This document shows positions 28,933-36,950 of a DNA stretch of 64,000 nt, in pieces. Numbering within the stretch: the stretch's first letter is position 1; every line of letters starts with the position of its first letter. The translations under genes and the position numbers were made by a program. The DNA is from an uncultured Oscillibacter sp. (lineage in GTDB: Bacteria > Bacillota > Clostridia > Oscillospirales > Oscillospiraceae), in the NCBI GenBank assembly GCA_947365245.1, contig CANAWG010000002.1:1-64000 (forward strand), in the 5' to 3' direction. The notes under the pieces are model-generated. The model was not told the origin of the DNA and searched no databases. It saw only the letters and a program-made list of their open reading frames with translations.

Positions 28933-28975
28933 AAAAGAACTCCATAGGGGCCCCTGCGGGGGCCCCTGTTCTTTT
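28933..28975 (+). terminator. Intra-operon terminator/attenuator after the binding-protein gene
   Basis: The inner stem AGGGGCCCC / GGGGCCCCT with loop TGCG is extended, after a small internal loop, by AAAAGAAC / GTTCTTTT. It ends in a T-run. It probably lowers ATPase and permease expression relative to the binding protein. Confidence 0.8.
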
Positions 28976-29046
28976 AAAGCACCATCCGGACTCCGCCCGG
29001 CAGCGCGGCTTTCCGCCGGGATCTCTTAGAAAGGATGTGACAGTAT

Positions 29047-30582
29047 TTGGAAAACGCTGTGTGCGCCATTGAACTCCGGGGCATCACCAAGCGCTTCGGC
29101 GAGGTGGTGGCCAACGACGGCATCGACCTCAAGCTGAACCGGGGGGAGATCCTCTCGCTGCTGGGGGAGAACGGCAGCGGCAAGACCACGCTGATGAACA
29201 TGCTCTCAGGCATCTACTTCCCCGACGAGGGGCAGATCTTCGTAAACGGCCGGCCCGTCTCCATCCGCTCCCCCAAGGACGCCTTCGCCCACGGCATCGG
29301 CATGATCCACCAGCACTACAAGCTGGTGGACGTGTTCACCGCCACGGAGAACATCGTCCTGGGTCTGGAGGAGGAGGGCAGGCTGGACGTCAGGTCCGCC
29401 GAGACCAGGGTCCGGGATATATGCCAGCGCTACGGCTTTGACATCGACCCCTCTCAGAAGATCTACGATATGTCCGTTTCCCAGAAGCAGACGGTGGAGA
29501 TCGTGAAAGTCCTCTACCGGGGGGCGGAGATTCTGATTCTGGACGAGCCCACCGCCGTCCTCACCCCCCAGGAGACCGACAAGCTCTTTGACGTGCTGCG
29601 GGCCATGCGCTCAGACGGCAAGGCCATCGTCATCATCACCCACAAGCTCCACGAGGTCATGGCCCTCTCCGACAAGGTGGCGGTGCTGCGCAAGGGCAAG
29701 TACATCGGCACCGTCAACACCGCCGAGACCAATCCCCAGGCCCTGACGGACATGATGGTGGGCCACGCCGTGACGCTGAACATCGACCGTCCCCAATATG
29801 AAAGGGCGGTGCCGAGGCTGGAGGTGAAAGGCCTCACCTGCCTGGACGGCGAGGGCGTGAAGAAGCTCAGCGGCGTCTCCTTTACCGCCATGGGCGGGGA
29901 GATCCTGGGGGTGGCGGGCATCGCCGGCTCCGGCCAGCGGGAGCTGCTGGAGGCCATCTCCGGCCTCTACCCCATCGCCGCCGGGGAGATCACCTACACC
30001 CCCGAGGGAAAGGAACCCTCGAGCCTGGTGGGCAAGACCCCCATGCAGATCAAAAAGGCCGGCGTGGCCATGGCCTTTGTCCCGGAGGACCGGCTGGGCA
30101 TGGGGCTGGTGGGGTCCATGGGCATGACGGGGAACATGATGCTCCGGTCCTGGAAAAAGGGCAAGGGCGTCTTCGTCAACCGCAAGGACCCCAACGCCCT
30201 GGCCATGGAGATCTGGAAAGAGCTGGAGGTGGTGACCCCCAGCACCGAGTTTCCCGTCCGCCGGATGTCCGGCGGCAACGTGCAGAAGGTCCTGGTGGGC
30301 CGGGAGATCGCCAGCGCCCCCTCCGTACTTATGACCGCCTACGCCGTGCGGGGACTGGACATCAACACCTCCTATACCATCTATAACCTCCTGACGGAGC
30401 AGAAGATGAAGGGCGTGGCGGTGATCTACGTGGGCGAGGACCTGGACGTGCTGCTGGAGCTGTGCGACCGCATTCTGGTGCTCTGCGGCGGGCAGGTCAG
30501 CGGCGTGGTGGACGCCCGCACCGCCACCAAGGACCAGATCGGCCTTTTGATGACCCGCCTGGGCGGAAAGGAGGGGGCGTAG
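29047..30582 (+). CDS. BMP-type ABC transporter, tandem ATP-binding protein
   Basis: A 511 aa protein with two ABC domains, as in RbsA/NupA-type importers. The first has Walker A GENGSGKTT, signature-like YDMSVSQKQTVEI and Walker B ILILDEPTAVL. The second has GIAGSGQRELLEA, RRMSGGNVQKVLVGREI and AYAVRGLD. The second domain is degenerate at Walker A and B, which is usual for this family. The start is TTG 29047, about 10 bp after AGAAAGGA. The permease gene follows with no gap. Confidence 0.92.
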   Translation: MENAVCAIELRGITKRFGEVVANDGIDLKLNRGEILSLLGENGSGKTTLMNMLSGIYFPDEGQIFVNGRPVSIRSPKDAFAHGIGMIHQHYKLVDVFTATENIVLGLEEEGRLDVRSAETRVRDICQRYGFDIDPSQKIYDMSVSQKQTVEIVKVLYRGAEILILDEPTAVLTPQETDKLFDVLRAMRSDGKAIVIITHKLHEVMALSDKVAVLRKGKYIGTVNTAETNPQALTDMMVGHAVTLNIDRPQYERAVPRLEVKGLTCLDGEGVKKLSGVSFTAMGGEILGVAGIAGSGQRELLEAISGLYPIAAGEITYTPEGKEPSSLVGKTPMQIKKAGVAMAFVPEDRLGMGLVGSMGMTGNMMLRSWKKGKGVFVNRKDPNALAMEIWKELEVVTPSTEFPVRRMSGGNVQKVLVGREIASAPSVLMTAYAVRGLDINTSYTIYNLLTEQKMKGVAVIYVGEDLDVLLELCDRILVLCGGQVSGVVDARTATKDQIGLLMTRLGGKEGA

Positions 30583-31674
30583 ATGAACGAGAAGAAGACA
30601 CCCCTGATCCGTCTCGCCAAGCGGGACGGCATGGAGGGCTGGAAGGTCTGGTGCATCCGGCTGGGCTCCATTATCGTGGCGTTGCTGCTGGGGGCCCTGG
30701 TGATGGGCCTGGCGGGGGCCAACCCCATCACCGCTTACGGCACCATGGTCTCCGGGGCTCTGGGCAAGAAGAGCGCCATCCGGCAGACCATCAAGATCGC
30801 CGTCCCGCTGCTGGGCTGCGCCCTGGCTATCGCCCCCTGCTTCAAGATGCGCTTTTGGAACATCGGCGCCGAGGGTCAGATCACCGCCGGGGCCGTGGCC
30901 GCCAGCTACTTCGCCCTCTTCTGGGTGGACCGGCTGCCCTCCCCCGTGCTGCTGATCGTCATGGGCCTGGCGGGGGCCGTGGCCGGCGGTCTGTGGGCGC
31001 TGATCCCCGCCTTTTTCAAGGCGAAGTGGAACACCAACGAGACCCTCTTCACACTGATGATGAACTACATCATCATCGGCGTGGTCCGCTGGCTTCAGGG
31101 CGGCCCCTGGGAGGGCCGCAAGGGCTCCCAGATCATCCCCCAGTTTGACAAGGCCGCATGCCTGCCCCGGGTGCTGGGGGTCCACTGCGGCTGGATCATT
31201 GTGCTGGTGCTGGTGGTGTTTATGCACATCTACATGAACCACACCAAGCACGGCTACGAGATCGCCGTCATCGGCGACAGCGTCAACACCGCCCGCTACG
31301 CCGGCATGAACGTGGGACGGGTGATGATGCGCACCATGTTCCTCTCCGGGGCCATCAGCGGGATCGTTGGGTTCATCGTGGCCTCCGGGGCCAACAACAC
31401 CCTGTACGACGGCGTGGCCGGCGGCGTGGGCTTCACCTCCATCACCGTGGCCTGGCTCAGCCAGCTCAACGCCTTTGCCATGGTGGCCATCTCCATGCTG
31501 CTGGCGGTTTTGAGCAAGGGCGCGGAGACCCTCCAGACCCGTATGGCGGTGCCCACCTCCATCTCCGACATCATCACCGGCATCCTCCTCTTCTGTATGC
31601 TGGGCTGCGAGTTCTTCATCAACTACAAGCTGATCTTCCGCAAAAACAGCCATAAGGAGGCGGCAAAGTCATGA
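30583..31674 (+). CDS. BMP-type ABC transporter permease 1
   Basis: A 363 aa membrane permease of the BPD-transp-2 family. An N-terminal cytosolic segment of about 25 residues precedes multiple hydrophobic helices. Conserved blocks are AIAPCFKMRFWNIGAEGQI, TLMMNYIIIG and VIGDSVNTARYAGMNV. It begins directly at the ATPase stop codon and ends overlapping permease 2 by 4 bp, so ATPase and both permeases are one translational unit. Confidence 0.94.
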   Translation: MNEKKTPLIRLAKRDGMEGWKVWCIRLGSIIVALLLGALVMGLAGANPITAYGTMVSGALGKKSAIRQTIKIAVPLLGCALAIAPCFKMRFWNIGAEGQITAGAVAASYFALFWVDRLPSPVLLIVMGLAGAVAGGLWALIPAFFKAKWNTNETLFTLMMNYIIIGVVRWLQGGPWEGRKGSQIIPQFDKAACLPRVLGVHCGWIIVLVLVVFMHIYMNHTKHGYEIAVIGDSVNTARYAGMNVGRVMMRTMFLSGAISGIVGFIVASGANNTLYDGVAGGVGFTSITVAWLSQLNAFAMVAISMLLAVLSKGAETLQTRMAVPTSISDIITGILLFCMLGCEFFINYKLIFRKNSHKEAAKS

Positions 31675-32666
31675 GTAATTTCCTGAGCTTGTTTTTGGCC
31701 CTGGTCATTGCCGCCATCACCTACGGCACGCCGCTGCTCTTCGGCACCCTGGGGGAGATTTTGACGGAGAAGTCCGGCAACCTGAACCTGGGCGTGGAGG
31801 GCATCATGTTCATGGGCGGCGCGCTGGGCCTGGGCGGCGTCTTCTACTACGAAAAAGCCGCCGGGGCCGGGGCCAACGGCTTTTTGGCCGTGTGCATCGG
31901 CATTCTGTGCGCGTTCCTGGCGGGGGCGTTCGCCTCGCTGATCTTCAGCTTCCTCACCACCACCCTCCGGGCCAATCAGAACGTCACCGGCCTGGCCCTG
32001 TCCATCTTCGGCACCGGCGTGGGCCAGTTCATCGGCGAGTACATGCGGGTCCGGGAGAACGGCTACATCGCCATCGGCAACGCCCTGAAGGGCTTCTTCC
32101 AGAACTCCCCTTTCCCCGCCTTCCTCCAGAGGATCCCCGTGGTGGGCGGCATCCTCTTCGGCAACAGCGTGTTTTTCTACCTGGGGCTGATTTTGGCTGT
32201 GGGGATGTTCTTCTTCCTGAACCGCACCCGGACGGGGCTGTACCTCCGCTCCGTGGGGGAGTCCCCCGCCACGGCGGACGCGGCGGGCATCAACGTGGAG
32301 CGGTACAAGTACCTCTCCACCGTCATCGGCGGCGGCATCTCCGCCGTGGGCGGCATGGTGTACATCATGACCATCGCCGGGTGCGTGTGGAACCACGAGG
32401 GCCTCAGCGGCGTGGGCTGGCTGGCGGTGGCGCTGGTTATCTTCTGTATGTGGAGGCCCCTGACCGCTATATGGGGCTCCGTGCTCTTCGGCGCGCTGAT
32501 GATTTTGTACCTGCGGCTGGTGATCCCCTTTATCCCCACCCAGCTGTACAAGATCCTGCCCTATGTGGTGACGGTCATCGTGCTGATCGCCTCCAGTATG
32601 CGCAACAACAAGGAAAAGCAGCCCCCCGCCAGTCTGGGCCTGGCCTACTTCCGGGAGGACCGGTGA
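31671..32666 (+). CDS. BMP-type ABC transporter permease 2
   Basis: A 331 aa membrane permease, partner of the preceding one. It begins in the membrane (LSLFLALVIAAITYGTPLLF) and carries EKSGNLNLGVEGIMFMGGA, ANQNVTGLALSIFGTG and SPATADAAGINVERYKY, all typical of YufQ/NupC-type permeases. It is the last gene of the plus-strand arm before an intrinsic terminator. Confidence 0.94.
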   Translation: MSNFLSLFLALVIAAITYGTPLLFGTLGEILTEKSGNLNLGVEGIMFMGGALGLGGVFYYEKAAGAGANGFLAVCIGILCAFLAGAFASLIFSFLTTTLRANQNVTGLALSIFGTGVGQFIGEYMRVRENGYIAIGNALKGFFQNSPFPAFLQRIPVVGGILFGNSVFFYLGLILAVGMFFFLNRTRTGLYLRSVGESPATADAAGINVERYKYLSTVIGGGISAVGGMVYIMTIAGCVWNHEGLSGVGWLAVALVIFCMWRPLTAIWGSVLFGALMILYLRLVIPFIPTQLYKILPYVVTVIVLIASSMRNNKEKQPPASLGLAYFREDR

Positions 32667-32684
32667 GAATCTTCAAAATGCGGA

Positions 32685-32717
32685 AAATTCCCGGAGCGTC
32701 GCTCCGGGAATTTCTCT
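32685..32717 (+). terminator. Intrinsic terminator of the importer operon
   Basis: The stem AAATTCCCGGAGC / GCTCCGGGAATTT with loop GTC is followed by CTCTT. It lies 19 bp after the permease 2 stop. Confidence 0.8.
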
Positions 32718-32810
32718 TGGTGAAAGTTTACAATTCGTTTGCGTTTTATTCATGTATTCGACAGAGAGGTTGTGTTATGGTAAACCAAATCAACGAGATC
32801 AGGTGATACC

Positions 32811-33521
32811 ATGCCCCTCCCCCACACGCCCCGCCGCCTGCCCTGGCGGGATCTGAAATACACGCTGTGGCTGCCATTCTATCTTCTGGGATTCCTGGCC
32901 CTGGAGCGGCTGTCCAACCGGGGCTACTGGGCCACCCAGCTGCCCATCGACGCCCGCATTCCCTTTTGCGAGTGGTTCGTCATTCCCTACTGCCTGTGGT
33001 ATCCCTTTTTGATCGCCGTGGGGCTGTACCTGCTGTACCGGGACCGGGAGGCTTTCCGGCGCTATATGCTGTTTCTGGGGAGCACCTTTCTCCTCAGCGA
33101 GCTGGTGTGGCTGGTGCTGCCCAGCGGGCAGGACCTGCGGCCGGCGGTCTTTCCCCGGGAGAATCCCCTCACCGCCCTGGTGGCGGGGCTCTACCGCATC
33201 GACACCAACACCAACGTCTTCCCCTCCGTCCACGTGGTGGGGTCCGTCGGGGCGGCCCTGGCCCTGTGGGACTGCCGGGGACTGGAGAGCCGAAAGCATC
33301 TCCGCCGGGGGGCCGCGGCGCTGGCGGCGGCCATCTGCCTCTCCACGGTGTTTATCAAGCAGCACGCGGTACTGGACGCGGCGGGCGGGCTGCTGCTGGC
33401 AGGCCTGGCGGCCCGACTGGTCTACCGCTCCGCGCCGGCGTTCCGTCCCGCCCCGGAGGAGGAACCGCGGGTCCCGCGCCGCCGCTGGAGACCGCGCCTC
33501 CGGCCCTCCCGCCAGTCCTGA
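32811..33521 (+). CDS. PAP2 family membrane phosphatase
   Basis: A 236 aa polytopic membrane protein of the PAP2 / inositolphosphotransferase type. Catalytic blocks are FPSVHVVGSVGAAL and FIKQHAVLDAAGG; the upstream Arg/Lys block is not obvious. The C-terminal tail is basic and Pro/Arg rich (PRRRWRPRLRPSRQS). It may dephosphorylate lipid phosphates such as phosphatidate or undecaprenyl pyrophosphate. ATG 32811 follows AGGTGATACC. It is monocistronic. Confidence 0.85.
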   Translation: MPLPHTPRRLPWRDLKYTLWLPFYLLGFLALERLSNRGYWATQLPIDARIPFCEWFVIPYCLWYPFLIAVGLYLLYRDREAFRRYMLFLGSTFLLSELVWLVLPSGQDLRPAVFPRENPLTALVAGLYRIDTNTNVFPSVHVVGSVGAALALWDCRGLESRKHLRRGAAALAAAICLSTVFIKQHAVLDAAGGLLLAGLAARLVYRSAPAFRPAPEEEPRVPRRRWRPRLRPSRQS

Positions 33522-33631
33522 TACTATTTGATTTGAGCCGTCTTGCCCGCCGCCGCAAGCGGCGGCAGCCGCAAAACATGGCGATATTACCTCCGACCTT
33601 TCCGTTCGGAAGCAATATCCTCTGTGCGGCA

Positions 33632-33674
33632 AAGCGCCCCTCCCATGCCCAATGGGAGGGGGCGCTTTTTCTGT
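33632..33674 (+). terminator. Intrinsic terminator after the PAP2 gene
   Basis: AAGCGCCCCTCCCAT pairs with ATGGGAGGGGGCGCTT (one bulged G) and is followed by TTTCTGTTTT. A second perfect hairpin, GCCGCCGC-AA-GCGGCGGC, lies at 33549-33566. Confidence 0.8.
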
Positions 33675-33681
33675 TTTGGGA

Positions 33682-34596
33682 TCAGCCCTCGAAATGCTCC
33701 ACGATGTCCACCAGCTCCGCGCCGATGCGCTTCTGGGCCTCCTTGGTGCCCGCGCCGATGTGGGGTGTGCAGCTGACGGCTGGATGCTGGGCCAGGGCCC
33801 AGTTGGGGTCTTTCTCGCTGAGCCACACGTCCAGGCCCGCCGCCCGGACCTTGCCGGAGTTCAAAGCGTCCAGCAGGGCCCCCTCGTCCACGTTGCTGCC
33901 CCGGGAGACGTTGATGATCACCACGCCGTCCTTCATCTTCGCCAGGGACTCCGCGTCCACCAGGGCTCTGTCGCCGCCGGGGGCGCAGAGGACGATGATG
34001 TCGGACTTCGCCAGGAGCTCGTCCATGGAGACGAAGTGCATGGTCTCGCACTCGCAGCCCTCGGGCTTGCTGCGGTGGACCACGGAGAGGACGTTCATGC
34101 CCAGGGCCTGGCCCTTTTTGCCCACCATTTGGCCGATGCGGCCGTAGCCGATGACGCCCATGGTCTTGCCCTCCAGCTCGAAGCCCTTGGAGTAGGCCTT
34201 TTTCTCCCACTTGTTCTCCCGCATGGTGTGGCCGGCGATGGAGATGTTCCGGGCGCAGGAGAAGAGCAGAGCCAGGGCCAGCTCCGCCACGGCGTTGGAG
34301 GAGGCCCGGGGGGTGTTGCGCACGGCGATGCCCGCGCTCTCCGCGTACTTCACGGCGATGTTGTCCACGCCCACGCCGGCCCGGATAATGAGCTTCAACT
34401 GGCCGCCCTTGGCATCGTCGATCTGGGGCTCCTTGATCTTCGTGGCGGAGCGGATAATCACCGCGTCAAAGTCCCGCAGGGCCGTCCCCAGGGCGTCGGG
34501 CTCGTAGAACTGCTCCACCACCTCATATCCGTCCGCCCGGAGCTTTTCCACGGCGGAGGCGTCCATGCCGTCGGTGACCAATATGCGTTTTAACAT
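33682..34596 (-). CDS. serA: D-3-phosphoglycerate dehydrogenase (short form)
   Basis: First enzyme of serine synthesis, oxidising 3-phosphoglycerate. The 304 aa product is the short type without an ACT domain, so the usual feedback site is missing. RAGVGVDNI carries the catalytic Arg, GVIGYGRIGQMVG the NAD loop, NVSRGSNVDEGALLDAL the Glu side and CTPHIGAGTKEAQ the catalytic His. serC lies upstream on the same strand across a 280-bp hairpin-rich gap. A related 2-hydroxyacid dehydrogenase cannot be excluded, but serC next door supports serA. Confidence 0.9.
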   Translation of the reverse strand: MLKRILVTDGMDASAVEKLRADGYEVVEQFYEPDALGTALRDFDAVIIRSATKIKEPQIDDAKGGQLKLIIRAGVGVDNIAVKYAESAGIAVRNTPRASSNAVAELALALLFSCARNISIAGHTMRENKWEKKAYSKGFELEGKTMGVIGYGRIGQMVGKKGQALGMNVLSVVHRSKPEGCECETMHFVSMDELLAKSDIIVLCAPGGDRALVDAESLAKMKDGVVIINVSRGSNVDEGALLDALNSGKVRAAGLDVWLSEKDPNWALAQHPAVSCTPHIGAGTKEAQKRIGAELVDIVEHFEG

Positions 34597-34622
34597 AATG
34601 ATGTACCCCTTTCATTCGTTCT

Positions 34623-34871
34623 CGGCACACCCCAGGGGTGCCGACAGCGCGAGGGTAAACGCCCATTGGGGGATGGGCGCGTCCGGCGATCCGGAGGGGC
34701 CAGGGGGAGTTTTCCCTGGTTTCTCCGCAAAGCGGAGAAATAAATTAAAATCATTTTCGGCGGGGCGTGTACCTGCCGAAAATACCTTGACCCAGCCGCC
34801 TTGGGCGGCGTCACCAGTGACCGATGTCACTGGTGATGGGGGAGGTCGAGGGGGTGCCTGCTCCCCCTCGA
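34623..34871. repeat. Array of about nine consecutive hairpins between serC and serA
   Basis: Inverted repeats follow each other with little spacing. Clear ones are CGCCCAT/ATGGGCG (34660-34679), CCAGGG/CCCTGG (34700-34719), TTTCTCCGC/GCGGAGAAA (34720-34740), ATTTTCGGC/GCCGAAAAT (34753-34783) and GCCGCC/GGGCGGC (34795-34809). TCACCAGTGAC/GTCACTGGTGA (34811-34836) and TCGAGGGGG/CCCCCTCGA (34846-34871) are perfect. No coding potential fits. The block would be transcribed between serC and serA. Confidence 0.8.
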
Positions 34872-34876
34872 AGCCG

Positions 34877-35965
34877 TCAGGCGTGCTCCTGCTCGTATTT
34901 TTTCAGGAACTCCACCAGGGCCTCCACGCCCTCCTTGGGCATGGCGTTGTAGATGGACGCCCGGAGGCCGCCCACGCTCTTGTGGCCCTTGAGGTTGTCG
35001 AAGCCCGCCGCCTTGCTGGCGGCCACCACGTCGGCGTCCTGCTCCTTGCTGGGGGTGACAAAGGGGACGTTCATGAGGGAGCGGTCCTCCTTCACCACGG
35101 CGCCGGTGAAGAGCTTGCTGCCGTCCAGGAAGTCGTAGAGGATTTTGGCCTTTTCCTCGTTCCGCGCGTGCATGGCCTCCAGACCGCCGTTTGCCAGCAG
35201 ATACTTGAAGACCTTGCCGCAGCAGTAGATGGCCCAGCAGTTGGGGGTGTTGTACAGGGAGTCGTTGTCCGCGTGGGTCTTGTAGCTCATGTAGGTGGGC
35301 ACGAACTTGGGCAGATCGTCCCGCAGCAGGTCCTCCCGGATGATGACCACCGCCATGCCGGCGGGGCCCACGTTCTTCTGCACGCCAGCCCAGATCAGGC
35401 CGTACCTGCTGACGTCGCAGGGCCGGGAGAGGAACATGGAGGACTGGTCGGAGACCAGGATTTTGCCCTTGGTGTCAGGCAGGTGGTAGTAGGTGGTGCC
35501 GTTGATGGTCTCGTTCTCGCAGATGTAGACGTAGTCGGCATTCTCCGGGATGTCCAGGTTGGAGCAGTCGGGGATGTAGGAGAAGTTCTTGTCGGCGGAG
35601 GAGGCCGCGATCTTCACCTCGCCGTACTTCCTGGCCTCATTGATGGCCTTTTTGGACCAGGCGCCGGTCTCCACGTAGCAGGCGACGCCGTTTTTCATCA
35701 GGTTCATGGGGACCATGGCAAACTGGACGGTGCCGCCGCCCTGGACGAAGAGGACCTTGTAATTGTCGGGAATGCTCATGAGCTTCCGGAGGTCGGCCTC
35801 GGCCTCGTCCCGGATCTGCTGGAAGACCTTGGAGCGGTGGCTCATCTCCATGACGCACATGCCGCTGCCCCGGTAGTTCAGCATCTCGGCGGCGATTTCC
35901 TCAAGGACGGGCTCCGGCATCATGGCGGGACCTGCGGAGAAGTTATACGTGCGGTTGTATTTCAT
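34877..35965 (-). CDS. serC: Phosphoserine aminotransferase
   Basis: Second enzyme of serine synthesis; a PLP aminotransferase (fold type I) converting 3-phosphohydroxypyruvate to phosphoserine. The 362 aa product begins with YNFSAGPAMMPEPVLEEIAA and has FVQGGGTVQFAMVP. The PLP Lys lies in YGLIWAGVQKNVGPAG, and the C-terminus has VGGLRASIYNAMP. serA follows on the same strand. serB is not seen. Confidence 0.97.
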   Translation of the reverse strand: MKYNRTYNFSAGPAMMPEPVLEEIAAEMLNYRGSGMCVMEMSHRSKVFQQIRDEAEADLRKLMSIPDNYKVLFVQGGGTVQFAMVPMNLMKNGVACYVETGAWSKKAINEARKYGEVKIAASSADKNFSYIPDCSNLDIPENADYVYICENETINGTTYYHLPDTKGKILVSDQSSMFLSRPCDVSRYGLIWAGVQKNVGPAGMAVVIIREDLLRDDLPKFVPTYMSYKTHADNDSLYNTPNCWAIYCCGKVFKYLLANGGLEAMHARNEEKAKILYDFLDGSKLFTGAVVKEDRSLMNVPFVTPSKEQDADVVAASKAAGFDNLKGHKSVGGLRASIYNAMPKEGVEALVEFLKKYEQEHA

Positions 35966-36033
35966 ACTGCGTTCCTCCAGACTTCAAAATAGAGTTCCAT
36001 GCGTTCGGTCAAAATCACCGAATTCTATCATTC

Positions 36034-36061
36034 AGTATATCATAAATTTAAAAATATTCAA
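36034..36061 (-). promoter_or_regulatory. Promoter of serC
   Basis: On the minus strand TTGAAT (36061-36056), a 16 bp spacer and TATACT (36039-36034), about 70 bp upstream of serC in a markedly AT-rich stretch. Confidence 0.6.
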
Positions 36062-36261
36062 CAGAAAAATGGTCAACCTCATCAAAAATTTTCAAATGGC
36101 TCAAAATATTTTGAGATGCGGCGGGGACAGGCGGGAAACCCCCGTCATTTCCGCCTGTTTTCCCGACATCCCGCCGCGGCGGCCGGGGGGGGCCGCCGCG
36201 GCGCTTGAAGGCGGCGGGAGAATGTGGTAAAATAGGCCAAACGAAAAAGCGAGGTCATTCT

Positions 36262-36894
36262 ATGAACGAACAGAAAAGGGGCCGCTTCCTGGCCCTGGAG
36301 GGCATTGACGGCTCCGGGAAGAGCACCCAGCTCCAGCGGCTGCTGGCGCGTCTCCGGGAACGGGGCGTCCAGTGCCGCGGCACCCAGGAGCCCTCCGACG
36401 GTCCCGTGGGGGCCATGCTCCGGCAGATCCTCACCGGCAGGATGGCGGCGGACGGGCGGGTCATCGCGGGGCTCTTCACCGCCGACCGGCTGGACCACCT
36501 GGTGAACCCCCGGGACGGGATCCTGCGGCAGGTGGAAAGCGGCGTCACCGTGGTGACGGACCGGTACTACTTCTCCTCCTACGCCTACCAGGGGGTGGAG
36601 GCGGATATGGACTGGCTCATCCAGAGCAACCGCCTCAGCGCGGAGCTGCTGCGGCCCGACGCCACCATCTTTTTGGACGTGCCCGTCTCCCAGGCGCTGG
36701 AGCGGATCGCCCGAAACCGGTCCAGCACGGAGCTCTATGAGACGAAAGAGCGCCTCACCGCCACCCGGGAGAAGTATCTGGAGGCCTTCCGGCGGCTGGA
36801 GGGACAGGAGACCGTCCTCACCGTGGACGCCGGGGCCGACGAGGAAACCGTGGCGCGGCGGGTGTGGGACGCCGTCTGCCGGTTCTTTCCCTGA
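36262..36894 (+). CDS. tmk: Thymidylate kinase
   Basis: Phosphorylates dTMP to dTDP. The 210 aa P-loop kinase carries ALEGIDGSGKSTQ at the N-terminus, TDRYYFSSYAYQG (DRY motif) and LDVPVSQALERIARN. ATG 36262 follows GCGAGGTCATTCT; an in-frame start at 36205 has no support. Unlike in many Firmicutes, no holB or PSP1 genes follow; a terminator ends the unit. Confidence 0.96.
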   Translation: MNEQKRGRFLALEGIDGSGKSTQLQRLLARLRERGVQCRGTQEPSDGPVGAMLRQILTGRMAADGRVIAGLFTADRLDHLVNPRDGILRQVESGVTVVTDRYYFSSYAYQGVEADMDWLIQSNRLSAELLRPDATIFLDVPVSQALERIARNRSSTELYETKERLTATREKYLEAFRRLEGQETVLTVDAGADEETVARRVWDAVCRFFP

Positions 36895-36907
36895 GCGAAA
36901 CAGAGAG

Positions 36908-36945
36908 AACACCCCCGGAGGCTGAGGCCTCCGGGGGTGTTTGGC
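36908..36945. terminator. Intrinsic terminator between tmk and the RND operon
   Basis: AACACCCCCGGAGGC pairs with GCCTCCGGGGGTGTT around a 4-nt loop, followed by TGGCTGTTTT. It lies between convergent genes and can end both transcripts. Confidence 0.85.
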
Positions 36946-36950
36946 TGTTT

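Noticed and set aside
29047..30582. Degenerate Walker motifs in the second ABC domain as sign of a broken gene
   Set aside because: Sugar/nucleoside-type tandem ATPases normally have one weak site, so this is expected.
33682..34596. SerA without ACT domain as truncation
   Set aside because: Short phosphoglycerate dehydrogenases of about 300-310 aa are a known class; catalytic Arg, Glu and His blocks are intact.
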